DNA from: Branchipolynoe longqiensis
Lineage: Eukaryota > Annelida > Polychaeta > Phyllodocida > Polynoidae
NCBI GenBank assembly: GCA_030323885.1
Contig: CM059190.1
Location: 83,878,709 to 83,942,708, forward strand
Direction of reading: 5' to 3'
DNA: 64,000 bases
Under the pieces are notes generated by a model. The model had not been told where the DNA came from, did no database searches, and was given only the letters and a program-made list of their open reading frames with translations. Below are positions 52,238-62,480 of this stretch, piece by piece. A program made the position numbers and the translations under genes. Each line of letters opens with the position of its first letter. Position 1 is the first letter of the stretch.

Positions 52238-52890
52238 ATAAGAACATTGCCTGGCAACGGGATGAGCGCCAGGCTAGGAAGCGATAAGTATACATTTTAT
52301 AGTCATTGGTTTGACTCGACTGGTGTCACAGTTTGAGCGCCCTGCCAGTTTCAGCTGACTGCATACACTCAAACTCAAGCCATTGTCAATGGTCGTGAGC
52401 AATCTTCATACAGAAAATACAGAAGAAGTGAAATATCTCTAAAACCACACCACCTATTAACAAATCGCTTAGTACACATATAGAAAACATCTTTACCAAA
52501 AAGAGTATATTAAATTTATAAGGTTAGGGTTCTTGATTTCTATTTATTTTGAATAAAACTAATGTTTTGCACTGTGCGTACCATCAAACTCAAGGCATTG
52601 TCAATGGTCGTAAGCAATCTTCATACAGAAAATACAGGAAAAGTGAAATATCTCTAAAAGCACACCACCTACAAACAAATCGTTTGGTGCACATATATAA
52701 AACATCTTTACCAAAAACATTATATTAAATTCATAAGGTTAGTGATGATGCTGTCAGATTTTGATGCATGCGCATGAAACTGACAGTCAGCTCAAACTGG
52801 CAGGGCGCTCAAACTGCGACACCGGGAACCGAATTCCCAATCTTCCGCACGCGAGCCCCGCGCTCTACCGATTCGGCCACCGCGCCCGGT
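52238..52890 (-). mobile_element. SINE family S1/tRNA-head fragment split by a 512-bp TIR element
   Basis: 52250-52321 is the antisense body (CAGGCTAGGAAGCGATAAGT ... TTGGTTTGACTCGAC). 52834-52890 is the antisense head (GAATTCCCAATCTTCCGCAC ... GATTCGGCCACCGCGCCCG). Confidence 0.8.
52322..52833. mobile_element. ~512-bp TIR element with internal tandem duplication
   Basis: Left end GGTGTCACAGTTTGAGCGCC and right end GGCGCTCAAACTGCGACACC, extended by inverted CTGCCAGTTT-AGCTGAC arms. Inside, a ~180-bp unit (CAAACTCAAGCCATTGTCAA ... TTTATAAGGTTAG) occurs twice, at about 52367-52545 and 52588-52742. Confidence 0.88.
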
Positions 52891-52962
52891 GCGTCAACAC
52901 AGATATAACGGAAGTCTTTGGAGGGAGGGGGTGGTGGTGGTGGGTGGGGGGGGGGGACTCAC

Positions 52963-53174
52963 CGAGAACTTTCCCAGCGTTCAGCAGGCACAGCGTCACC
53001 TTCTCACTGTGGTGTCGATGGAAGAGTATCTGCTTCCGCAGCACAGAAGGTCTTGACGTCATCGATTCCAGGGCGGGTGACGTCACATTCTCGCGCTTTT
53101 TGTCGTCGAGAAGACGTTGAACTCGCTGTTCATTGGTGGATGCCTCTTTCCACGCGAGTCGACCAAACCCTTCC
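52963..53174 (-). CDS. Cyclic-nucleotide-binding-domain protein, middle exon
   Basis: A 212-bp exon between acceptor CCGTGTCTTTTAG and donor GTGAGTCC on the minus strand. It encodes EGFGRLAWKEASTNEQRVQR, then a charged stretch, and ends VTLCLLNAGKVLG. The last part is the beta strand and Gly turn before the phosphate-binding cassette, whose continuation G-D-I-E-F starts the next exon. The charged stretch (LDDKKRENVTSPALESMTSR) is probably a loop inserted in the CNB fold. Phases match on both sides: it receives phase 2 from 54947 and gives phase 1 to 47393. Confidence 0.78.
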
Positions 53175-53397
53175 CTAAAAGACACGGAAAAGTACCCCCT
53201 TGTGAAGATCTTTGTTATTTGCAAATTGTGAAGCTTTGTAACAGGTATTGTTATCTGAAGTCTGCTTTAATAATGTTTGTTTGTTGTTGTTTTACGTTCT
53301 AGCAACATCTAAGGTCATATCAGGACGGACTTTAATAATGAGTTATAAGAGGTTATTAAGGGGCCATTCACAATACGCGTGTCCTGAGTTCCGCTGG

Positions 53398-53598
53398 TAC
53401 CGGATGCGGTTGCAGAATCGGTAGAGGGGAGGTCTCCCGTGCGGGAGATTGGGTGTTCGATTCCCGGTCGAGTCAAACCGATGGCTTACAAAATTGATAC
53501 TTGTCACTTCCTAGCCTGGCGCTCGGCATTAATAGGATAGGGCAAGGACTGGTTAGCTCAGTGTCAGGATAATGTGATGGAGTGGGATATCGGGTGAC
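53398..53598 (+). mobile_element. SINE family S1, 3'-truncated
   Basis: Head GATGCGGTTGCAGAATCGGT, B box GTGTTCGATTCCCGG, body to GGATATCGGGTGACAG, where a minisatellite takes over. Confidence 0.82.
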
Positions 53599-54000
53599 AG
53601 TTGTAATAGTTTGACAGTGGAATCATCCACTGACAATTGTAATAATTTGACAGTGGAATCCATTGAGAGTTGTAATAATTTGACAGTTGAATCCGCTGAA
53701 AGTTGTAATGATGTGACAGTGGAATCCAGTTACAGCTCTAATAATGTGACAGTGGTATCCATTGATTGTCTCCTATTAATGTAACAGAATGGAATCTACT
53801 GACAGTTGGTAATGATGCGACAGTGGAATCCATTGAGAGTTGTGATAAAGTGACAGGGTGGATTCCACTGACTGTTGTAATAATGTGACAGTGGAATCCA
53901 CTTACAGCTCTAATAATGTGACAGTGGTATCCATTGACAGTCTCCTATTAATATAAGAGAATGGAATCTACTGACAATTGTAATAATGTGACAGAACGGA
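53595..54000. repeat. ~36-bp minisatellite
   Basis: About 11 diverged units of TTGTAATAATGTGACAGTGG-AATCCACTGACAG. A higher-order period of about 190 bp is visible (TTACAGCTCTAATAATGTG at about 53733 and 53912). It starts at the end of the SINE. Confidence 0.9.
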
Positions 54001-54314
54001 CTAGAAATGACAAGATGAACCATTAATGGTTAGTTGTTCGAGTTTTACATCCTGGTAACATCTAAGGTCACATCAGCCTGATCAGGACGGCTGAAACCAC
54101 TAATGTGACAGGCCCCAATCCAGTGACACTTCTCCCTCAATGAGAATCGCAAAAATGTGACAGAATAAAAGTCACCCTTCATACATATCTATATATGTAT
54201 AAGTTTTTAAAGTGAGCTGACTGACAGTTGGCTCACGGTGCAGAGGAGGCGGGGAGGAGAGAATGCCTGCTTTGCAGTGAATAAAATGGAAGTTAAGGTG
54301 GTTAGAGAGAAACA
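54001..54314. other. Intronic DNA with a SINE tail fragment
   Basis: 54030-54092 is an antisense S1 tail (GGTTAGTTGTTCGAGTTTTA ... TCTAAGGTCA). The rest shows no gene. Confidence 0.5.
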
Positions 54315-54797
54315 TTAAAGTTGCATGGTCCGATGGCATTTCAATTTTTGTCTTATTTTTTAGATAAATATATCAAATTGATCATTACGAGCTACCAATC
54401 ATTAGTCCGGAGTGATTTTGATTAAAGATGATTAGTTTTGAAGTAATTTGAGCTGAAAGAACCAAAAATAATATCGACAAGCTTGTCAAAAGTCCTGTGG
54501 CTATGACCCAGATGGTCATCTCACGGTGACCACGTGATGTAAGATGACCCTGCAGAGTAGGCCTACTTGGTTGGGGGGAGGCTAATGAGGTCACGAGATT
54601 GGCCTAGTTGGTTAATGGCCTCCCTGCATAATGGGTGTTTCAAAGTGAGTGTCTAAAGGGGTGAGCTTATAAATTCACTGGTTATTCTGTGTATGCTGTC
54701 CCAAATCATTAGCTACTACATCAGTATCTAAGTTGGATATATAAGTAGTTCTTTTATTTTTGACAAAATTATATTTCATCGGACCATGCAACTTTAA
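54315..54797. mobile_element. TTAAAGTTGCAT-family MITE, uninterrupted copy
   Basis: Perfect 21-bp ends: TTAAAGTTGCATGGTCCGAT at the left and its reverse complement at the right. 483 bp, with AT-rich interior. It is the intact reference for the two split copies, in the opposite orientation (TATCTAAGTTGG at about 54727). Confidence 0.9.
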
Positions 54798-54946
54798 GCG
54801 GCTGCCGTTTTTTATATCCACATAATAAATTATATAGTACATATATACACAGGTCTAGTGACATGACACCTAGACTAGTCTGAGAGCCGCGCCCATAACG
54901 CACTGACAGCTGGCAGTCGGTGACACTGACAGCTGAGCTGACTCAC

Positions 54947-55039
54947 GTTCCGTCCGGGATGAGCGGCGCGCACTGATGCATGAAGTCCCGGAACTGGTTG
55001 GGCTGCGTCTCTGCGTCCACCACCAGCTTGCACTCGCCA
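54947..55039 (-). CDS. Cyclic-nucleotide-binding-domain protein, first visible exon
   Basis: A 93-bp exon with acceptor ATTGGTCTCCAG (55051-55040) and donor GTGAGTCAG on the minus strand. It encodes SGECKLVVDAETQPNQFRDF then MHQCAPLIPDG. G-E-C-x-x-V is the early CNB strand pair that follows the first Gly turn. It ends in phase 2, completed by the first base of 53174. Earlier exons must lie upstream (above 57 kb or beyond the window); none is recognised. The acceptor is also the end unit of the tandem array at 55040-56775. Confidence 0.72.
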
Positions 55040-55101
55040 CTGGAGACCAATCAGACAGCTCAATGACAGTCAACCAGGTTTGTTGTTGTTTTACATCCTA
55101 G

Positions 55102-55771
55102 TGTGATCTTGAACCATGTCTGATCCCTCACTCTGATCTGAAACCACTAATAGCCACCCACATAAAATCCAAATGGCAACATGAGTGGGATGAAAACATC
55201 AATAAACTTAAAGAAATTGAACCATCTGTGGGAAAGCCACCACAGACTCATGCGGGAGGTCGGCGGGACCAAGTGGTCCTTAGTCGCTGCCGTGTTGGCC
55301 ACTCGTGGCTTACACATGCTTTTCTGCTCAAGGGGGAACCTCCCCCTGAATGTATTGGGTGTCAGTCCCCACTGACACTCAAACACATTTTACTAAGTTG
55401 CGTTGATTTTTTGGCCCTGCGCCAACGGTTCTACACTGCAGGCAGTATGCATGACCTTTTTACTAAGGTAAAACAGGAAAACATTTTAGCCTTTTTGAGG
55501 GCAGCTGGACTGTACCACCTTATATAGTTTACTAAATGGATTCTATTAGTTATTAATGAAACTTTTCTTTTTCTATGGGAATTTGTTTCCCTTGACCACA
55601 GATATATGATTGTGAGCTTTCTAATTTAATTAGTGTCTATTGGCACATAATTGATTGTCTGCTTTTACATGTAAAAGCGATGGTTTGAACCAAAAACAAA
55701 CATTTCTCGCCGTGAATATGGCCTATGCTGCCGACACGGCGTAAAGCAACCACCAATCAATCAATCAATCA
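55102..55771 (+). mobile_element. 5'-truncated LINE with 7-bp target-site duplication
   Basis: The insertion begins TGTGATCTTGAACC and ends in (AATC)5. ATCCTAG is duplicated at 55095-55101 and 55772-55778. The 3' UTR matches the minus-strand tail at 1226-3185. Confidence 0.92.
55228..55527 (+). CDS. C-terminal fragment of a LINE ORF2 (Jockey/I-like zinc-binding end)
   Basis: The encoded protein has RRDQVVLSRCRVGHSWLTHA, then KGEPPPECIGCQSPLTLKHI and LLSCVDFLALRQRF. R-x-x-H-(S/T)-x-x-T-H followed by C-x2-C...H-x3-C is the conserved C-terminal end of many non-LTR ORF2 proteins. The frame ends at TAG 55525-55527, about 245 bp before the tail. It is a 5'-truncated remnant without RT. Confidence 0.8.
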   Translation: MGKPPQTHAGGRRDQVVLSRCRVGHSWLTHAFLLKGEPPPECIGCQSPLTLKHILLSCVDFLALRQRFYTAGSMHDLFTKVKQENILAFLRAAGLYHLI

Positions 55772-56775
55772 ATCCTAGCAACATCTAAGGTCATACACTC
55801 ACCACTGGAGACCAATCATATAGCTTAATGACAGTCAACCAGGTTTGTTGTTGTTTTACATCCTAGCAACATCTAAGGTCATACACTCGCCACTGGAGAC
55901 CAATCAGAAAGCTCAATGACATTCAACCAGGTTTGTTGTTGTTTTACATCCTAGCAACATCTAAGTTAATACACTCGCCACTGGAGACTAATCAGACAGC
56001 TCAATGACAGTCAACCAGGTTTGTTGTTGTTTTACATCCAAGCAACATCTAAGGTGATACACTCGCCACTGGGGACCAATCAGACAGCTCAATGACAGTC
56101 AACCAGGTTTGTTGTTGTTTTACATGCTAGCAACATCTAAGGTCATACACCGGCTACTGGAGACCAATCAGACAGCTCAATGACATTCAGCCAGGTTTGT
56201 TGTTGTTTTACATGCTAGCAACATCTAAGGTCATACACTCACCACTGGAGACCAATCAGACAGCTCAATAACAGTCGACCAGGTTTGTTGTTGTTTTACA
56301 TCCTAGCAACATTTAAGGTCATACACTCGCCACTGGAGACCAATCAGACAGCTCAATGACAATCAACCAGGTTTGTTGTTGGTTTACATCCTAGCAACAT
56401 CTAAGGTCATACATTCACCACTGGAGACCAATCAGACAGCTCAATGACAGTGAACCAGGTTTGTTGTTGTTTTACATCCTAGCAACATCTAAGGTCATAC
56501 ACTCGCCACTGGAGACCAATCAGACAGCTCAATGACAGTCAACCAGGTTTGTTATAGTTTTACATCCTAGCAACATCTTAGGTCATACACTGACCACTGA
56601 GACCAATCAGACAGCTCAATGACATACAACCAGGTTTGTTGTTGTTTTACATCCTAGCAACATCTAAGGTCATACACTCGCCACTGGAGACCAATCAGAC
56701 AGCTCAATGACATACAACCAGGTTTGTTGTTGTTTTACATCCTAGCAACATCTAAGGTCATACACTTGCCACTAG

Positions 56776-57105
56776 ACATTAATCAGACTGGTTTGGTAGT
56801 TGGACTCAACCACTAACCCTCTAGCTCCAAACTTGCCCTAAACTCAAATCACACATCTACCCAACCCCCAACCCCTGAAGCCGACAACTCCCAAACAACG
56901 CACCTCCAATCCTCAATTTCCAAACCTCCATATCCATCACAAACTCCACACACCCAACCACAAACAACAAAACACCCAACCATCACCCCAATCAACCCAC
57001 TACCCACCAAGCTCCAACCCTTAATCCCATACCTTCCCTAGACCCCAACACTGAACTCACCAACCTCTAACCGTCATTCCCCAGACACCAGACCCCTAAC
57101 CTCCA
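56776..57105. repeat. G-poor, C/A-rich low-complexity stretch
   Basis: CAACCACTAACC/CCAACCCC-type motifs with almost no G for about 300 bases on the plus strand. It separates the tandem array from the truncated RT. No gene. Confidence 0.7.
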
Positions 57106-57778
57106 GTCGGGCATTGTGTTCTTCTACCATCGAACCATATACCAATATGTCATCTGTGATGACATTCACTCCAGGTAGCCCATACAAGATTTGTTTCATT
57201 TCTTGTATGAATATATCACCGGCAGTTTTAATGCCGAATGGTAACCTAGTGAAACGATACCGACCCCATGGTGTATTGAATGTGCATAACTTGCTACTCT
57301 TATTCTCAAACTCAATTTGCCGATATCCGCTGTTGGCATCAATTACGGAAACAAATTTGGCATCCTAAGTATTAGCAATAACTTCTTCAATAGTCCTGGT
57401 TGGATATGGACTTTTAAGTATAGCCTTATTTAATTTGGTTGGGTCTAAACATATGCGGATTTTATGTGTTTTTTTTACTATTGTTATAGAATTAACCCAT
57501 GGGGTGGGTTCCCTTTCCTCTACAATTACCCCTAACCGGATCATTTCGTCTAGTTCATCTTTCACTTGACCTATTATTGCATGGGGAATTCGCCTGGGTG
57601 GATCTATACTCGGAGACATATTTTCATCAATGGGTATCACAGCATTACCTTAAATCTTGCCCAGCCCTTCAAAAATGTCTGAATATTTATTTACCAGGAG
57701 GTGTGCGCTTGGCTCGTTCGCTTTAATGGTGACTGGTTGTTGTTCCACTGTACTGTGCCTTGATACCATCCTGACGCG
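57106..57778 (-). pseudogene. Reverse transcriptase (partial) of minus-strand Ty3/Gypsy element
   Basis: It continues the gag-protease frame. RRIPHAIIGQVKDELDEMIR leads into RT, with WVNSITIVKKTHKIRICLDP, VSVIDANSGYRQIEF and GRYRFTRLPFGIKTAGDIF. The catalytic box reads VITDDILVYG, with T-D-D in place of Y-V/L-D-D or as in related Gypsy RTs. Two stops interrupt it (about 57650 and 57365). Sequence homology stops at about 57106; RNase H and integrase are absent. Confidence 0.82.
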
Positions 57779-57781
57779 TCA

Positions 57782-58972
57782 TATGAGTCCTAGCTTGGTG
57801 CACGCCTCGCTTCCTAGTATAGGGCACGCGCTCATCGTCACTTGATAGCGCAGCACTTCGCCCTCAGTTGTAATGTCAGCTTCCCCCTCTGGGCGGATTC
57901 GTTCTCCTGAGAAGGTGACCAAGCTGCACTTGGTTGGCTCGAGTACAACATTGCTTAGCTTGTCGTATAGGCACTTGGGAATTATATTAGCCTGCGAGCC
58001 AGTATCCAACTTGAATTTTACTTTTTCGTTGTCCAGCCCTAGAGTGGCATACCATAGGGATTTGTCATTGGCATCGGGCTGCTCGATAGCTCCTACGAAC
58101 AAATCATGTTCGTCGTCAAAATCACTCTCAATGTCATGAGTCGGGTTATGGTCGTCAACCTGTATGACATTTATACTTGCATAGTTTGGCTTCTTGGTCT
58201 TGCAAACTTTAGAGAAATGACCAAGCAGGTGACATTTTGAACACTGCTTGCCTTTTACAGGACATTGCCCTGGTGTGTGGACATACCAACACCTACCGCA
58301 CTGTGTATGGGTGTTGGCCGGTCTGGCCAAGGTGCATTGACTGGACCATGATGGCGCACGTGGTGTGAAGGGAGCAGGTGTCGGTGGATGCACCACATTG
58401 ACTGCGTCTACACTCTCAGCTTCAATCGATATAGTTGCGTCTGACAATAGGGCTGAGTGATTTTCGCTGAGACGGCATGTCTCGATACACTGTTCTAATG
58501 TCAAATTGGCAGTTTGTAGCAGACGGTCCCTTAGTTTAGTGTCTTTGACACCGTACACTAGTCTGTCACATAGCATGGAGTCAGTGAGCTCCCCATAGTC
58601 ACAATGCGCAATGCGATATTGGAGCTCACGGATATAAGTGTCCATAAACTCTGTTGTTTGTTGCAGCGAATTAAATCTGTACCAAATGACCTTTATATTT
58701 GTCTTTCCTTCGCAATATGTTCGAAATGTTGCGACTAATGGTTGAATTTGATTTATTATTTCAGTGTCAATTTTAAGTGTCTTGTACACCTTTTGTGCTT
58801 CAGTACCGGCCACGTGTGAGAACACTGCGCACTGTACCTTTTCAGTTTTTCTGTGTACTCCTGCCGCTGCCGCATAATATTCATATGAGTCGTACCACTT
58901 TTCCCAATTTAGGGACATATTATCCTCCAAATTGAGCGGTCCTGGGGGTTTTAGGCCTGTGAGCGCCACCAT
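57782..58972 (-). CDS. Gag-protease of minus-strand Ty3/Gypsy element
   Basis: The frame starts MVALTGLKPPGPLNLEDNMS and runs about 397 codons. A retrotrans_gag-like helical part includes NWEKWYDSYEYYAAAAG and TFRTYCEGKTNIKVIWYRFN. The zinc-knuckle region has CGRCWYVHTPGQCPVKGKQC and CSKCHLLGHFSKVC (C-x2-C-x4-H-x4-C). The protease follows with KFKLDTGSQANIIPKCLYDK (D-T-G). The frame ends at a TGA at 57779-57781, beyond which the same frame continues. Gag and pol appear to be one fused frame, as in several Gypsy clades. It resembles elements common in cnidarian, mollusc and fish genomes. Confidence 0.85.
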
Positions 58973-58994
58973 GAGTTCTGTAAATCTGACACCA

Positions 58995-59161
58995 TGTAGC
59001 CAGGACACAGGAATGACTTGACATGGCGAGGGCTTGTTCGGTACTGGCTTTATTTCTGTACACCCCAACCCGGTCTCCTGACCTCGCCCGGGTCTCCCCA
59101 CCCCATGTGGTGGGGTAGCCCAATCTATATATATCACAACCCTCACCCACCTCACACAACA
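58995..59161 (-). repeat. Short LTR and adjacent primer-binding site
   Basis: On the minus strand TGTTGTGTGAGGTGGG ... CTGGCTACA, with TG/CA ends and a TATATATAG box. TGGTGTCAGATTTACAG follows at 58994-58978 as the primer-binding site. Gag's ATG is at 58972. Confidence 0.7.
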
Positions 59162-59489
59162 GTTGTTGTTGTTTTACGTCCTAGCAACATCTAAGGTCAT
59201 ATCAGGACGGGTACCGACTTGTGACAGTGAGCACTCATGTTGACTTTATAGTGCTGTCCCACTGGGAAACCAGGCTGCCACACCATGACCCGATATCCCA
59301 CTCAGTCACATTATCCTGACACTGAGCCAACCAGTCCTTGTCCTATCCTAATAATGCCGAGCACCAGGCTAGGAAGCGACAAGTATCAATTTTTAAGTCA
59401 TTGGTTTGACTCGACCAGGGTTCGAACCCGCGACCCCACGATCTACCAGCATGGGAGACGGACTCATTCGGCCATCCCGTCTGGTCACA
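59161..59489 (-). mobile_element. SINE family S1, near full length
   Basis: It adjoins the Gypsy LTR: tail GTTGTTGTTGTTTTACGTCC at the left and head GACGGGATGGCCGAATGAGT (minus) at the right. Confidence 0.88.
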
Positions 59490-59549
59490 CAACAAGATGC
59501 ATAAACAACATCAGGACCCACACCACTAGACGGGATGGGCGAATGGGTA

Positions 59550-59660
59550 ACGAACACATAACGTATTTCAACGTTCCTCGACGTATCTCGACATAATGGC
59601 CAAATTTCACCTACGTCGGCTTACACTACCGTGTTACGTCATAGCGTGATGACCCTATTA
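59550..59660 (-). mobile_element. Truncated CACTACGACG-family TIR element end
   Basis: ACCTACGTCGGCTTACACTA and CGTTACGTCATAGCGTGATG match, in inverse, the left arm of 39406-40394 (about 39420-39480). Only one arm remains. Confidence 0.7.
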
Positions 59661-60389
59661 ACAGTCAGGGGCATAGCTACATTGTCGCACTATAAGCATC
59701 TGCGAACAACTTCTCTCAGAATCATATTTTACCTCATAATAAATCTGTTATAATATGCACTTTTTATGTTATTTTTTGCTTACAATTTTTAATTTCATGG
59801 AAGGACAATTTTGTGCTTCCATCCTTGCGAAATCGTATGTAATATGCACTTGTCCTTACAATTTTTAATTTCCTGCAAGCACATGTGAACAATTTTGTGT
59901 TTCTGTCCTCACTCATCATCATCATCATCATGTGATGATGATGATCATCATCATGCTGTCGCGATGCGACAAAGACTGCTTTCATTACTTGACTGCCGCT
60001 CTCCATTTAGCTCTCTGCTGTGAGAGTTGCGTCCATGAGTCGTTCTTAATGTACATTTCATGAAAGCTGCCTGCAAAAGTGTTGAAGTGCTGCTGGCTTT
60101 TGCAAGTTACCGGCGGCACTCTCTCGGGGAGCAAATAGAGGTTTCACACCGGCAAGAACATATCAAGACAGGCGCAAAACTATTTGTCCCTGCAGTGGCT
60201 GGTCGGGAGATGTTGGGAGTTCCATACATCAACCGCCCTTAATGCTGCCACAGTGCCATGGTTTTCTGTTCAGGGTTTGCTCCCTTATCCTTCTGTTCTG
60301 TAAAGAACCTGTACCACAAGGCAGTGGTTTACAACTTTGCAGGGTGGGGGCGTCAAACTCCATGAGGTATTGCTATACTGCAATACCTG
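59661..60389. other. Non-coding DNA with a TCATCA/TGATGA palindrome
   Basis: 59911-59958 is (TCA)n followed by (TGA)n and again (TCA)n, which is self-complementary. A 60-codon frame at 60060-60242 has no recognised domain. No gene is called. Confidence 0.5.
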
Positions 60390-61368
60390 CATACACCCAC
60401 ACACCACACATACATACATATACACATATACACACACATGCACCCACACAACACACATACATATACCATATATACACACAGTCACCCACCAAATATATAG
60501 ATAGATCTACATATATATACACATATACACACTTAGAGACACCGACACAACACACACATATATAGACAAAACACACCCACACACCACACATACATACATA
60601 TACGCATATACACCCACACAGACACCCACACAAATAGAGATAGATCTACACATACACACACATATATATATATATACGCATATACACACTTAGAGACACC
60701 CACACAACACAACACACATACATAGACAAAACACACCCACACACAACACATACATACATATACGCATATACACCCACACACCACACAAACATACATATAT
60801 GCACATACACACACATACACCAACACACCACACATACATATATATATATACGCATATACACACATACACCCACACAACACACATACATACATATACTATA
60901 TACACACACAGACAACCACACAAATATATATATAGATCTACATATATATATATATATGCATATACACACTTAGAGACACCCACACAACACACTCACATAT
61001 ATAGACAAAACACACTCACACCACACATACATATACGCATATACACACATACACCCACACAACATACATACATACATACACAACACCCACCCACACACCA
61101 CACATACATACACATACGCATATACACACACATACACCCACACACCACACATACATACATATATGCATAATCACACATACACCCACAGACCACACATACA
61201 TACATATACGCATATACACACACAGACACCCACACACCACAAATACATACATATACGCATATACACACATACACCCACACAACACACATAGATACATATA
61301 CTATATAGACACACACAGAGACCCACACAAATATATATATAGATCTACATATATATATACACATATAA
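60390..61368. repeat. (CACACATACA)n/(TATA) compound microsatellite
   Basis: About 1 kb of CACACCACACATACATACAT- and ATATACGCATATACACAC-type units, with a loose higher-order period of about 110-150 bp. Long frames rich in Tyr/Cys/Val on the minus strand are artefacts. Confidence 0.95.
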
Positions 61369-62311
61369 TGGGTCGTTCTCAGAAACTGTGTACCACTTGA
61401 GGTAGTTTACTTGAAATGCATATTTCAAAGAAAGCCATTATTGGAGTGTCAATCTTTAGATTTCATCTTTTAGCCCAATAATGTGGGAGATATTTTAGAT
61501 CAAAAGTAAATGTTAATATTGTGTGTTATATATCTTATTGGGATGGATGTAGCTAAATAGATAGTAAATTACATCACTAGTTTGTGACATTGTCAACAGC
61601 ATTGAAAATAAAGTGTCACAAACTTTATAAAAACCTCTCAAATGGTCATATACAATGTCTTCATTAAGTTGAAGACATTTATTTCTAAAAAAAAAACAAA
61701 AAAAAAAAAAAAACCTTTTCTCGAGTCATTAACATCGTAACATTTCGTTTCCACTTGCAACAACTATGAAACTGTGTATCAAACACTGAGTAAAGATACA
61801 GTTAAGGAACTATTTTCACCATTTCACACTCTCTGCATGGACCCAGTTATGGTATAGTAAAAAATAAATCCTGATATTGCTCCTAAACATTGAAATTTCA
61901 GCCAAACATTTGTGTAAAATTGTTGATTCCACTAGGATTGTTTCCTTGCTAATATTGTTCTGCTTTTCTCTTTAATCATCACAAAATAAGACAAAACCAT
62001 AGCAATGAGGTTTCAAATTATTATTGGTACTGTTTATAAAGCAAGTGGCATGTGAAATGTCATAAAAATGTCAAGCTTTGTGTGGAAAATATTTGATTTT
62101 GGAGTCAGATTGGTTTCCATGCTATACTGCTATTTATTGGGTGTGAACATCATTTAACCTACTTAAAAATGTCAGAATATGTTTATTTTAAATTATTCAG
62201 ATGCAAAACGACATACACATTGAAGTAGCTTGTATATGTAGACTTTGACAGCATTTAGATTTTTTGGTACTAATGTCACAATATTGGTACACAACTTCTG
62301 AGAACGACCCA
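61369..62311 (-). mobile_element. Non-autonomous TIR element, ~943 bp (copy 3)
   Basis: Inverse of 30289-31255 and more diverged, with a poly-A stretch at 61687-61713. It is inserted in the (CA/TA) microsatellite, which resumes at 62312. The flanks are TA. Confidence 0.9.
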
Positions 62312-62480
62312 TTATACACACTTAGAGACACCCACACAACACACAGATATATAGACAAAACACACCCACACACCACACATACATACATATACGCATATAC
62401 ACACACATACACCCACACAACACACCTACATACATATACGCATATACACACCCATACACCCACACAACACACATACATAC
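62312..62480. repeat. (CACACATACA)n microsatellite, continuation
   Basis: The same repeat as 60390-61368 after the TIR element; it ends directly at the LINE. Confidence 0.93.

Larger units (their letters stand above)
47394..52962 (-). other. Intron of the CNB-like gene, filled by nested TIR elements
   Basis: The intron is bounded by GTGAGT (minus strand, 52962-52957) and TTTGCAG (47400-47394). It leaves phase 1: the upstream exon ends GTTCTCG and the next begins GAGACATT, giving a G-D-I-E junction. It is about 5.6 kb and almost entirely transposon. Confidence 0.8.
55040..56775. repeat. 87-bp tandem array containing copies of the exon's splice acceptor
   Basis: About 12-13 units combine ACTCGCCACTGGAGACCAAT, CAGACAGCTCAATGACAGTC, AACCAGGTTTGTTGTTG, TTTTACATCCTAGCAACATC and TAAGGTCATAC. 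The last two parts are the S1 SINE tail. The first is the acceptor plus the first ~9 exon bases of 54947-55039. A LINE interrupts the first unit. Confidence 0.93.
57106..59161 (-). mobile_element. Ty3/Gypsy element, 5' part only
   Basis: From right to left: a ~167-bp LTR, a primer-binding site, Gag with zinc knuckles, protease and the N-terminal half of RT. All lie in one reading frame, with in-frame stops at 57779-57781, about 57650 and about 57365. The sequence stops within RT at 57106. The 3' part and second LTR are missing. Confidence 0.85.

Noticed and set aside
55783..56775. Possible CRISPR-like array (regular 87-bp repeats)
   Set aside because: The units are contiguous with no unique spacers, in eukaryotic intronic DNA; it is a satellite.
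60285..61364. Tyr/Cys/Val-rich frames on the minus strand, superficially like multi-pass membrane proteins
   Set aside because: Translation of (CACACATACA)n microsatellite.
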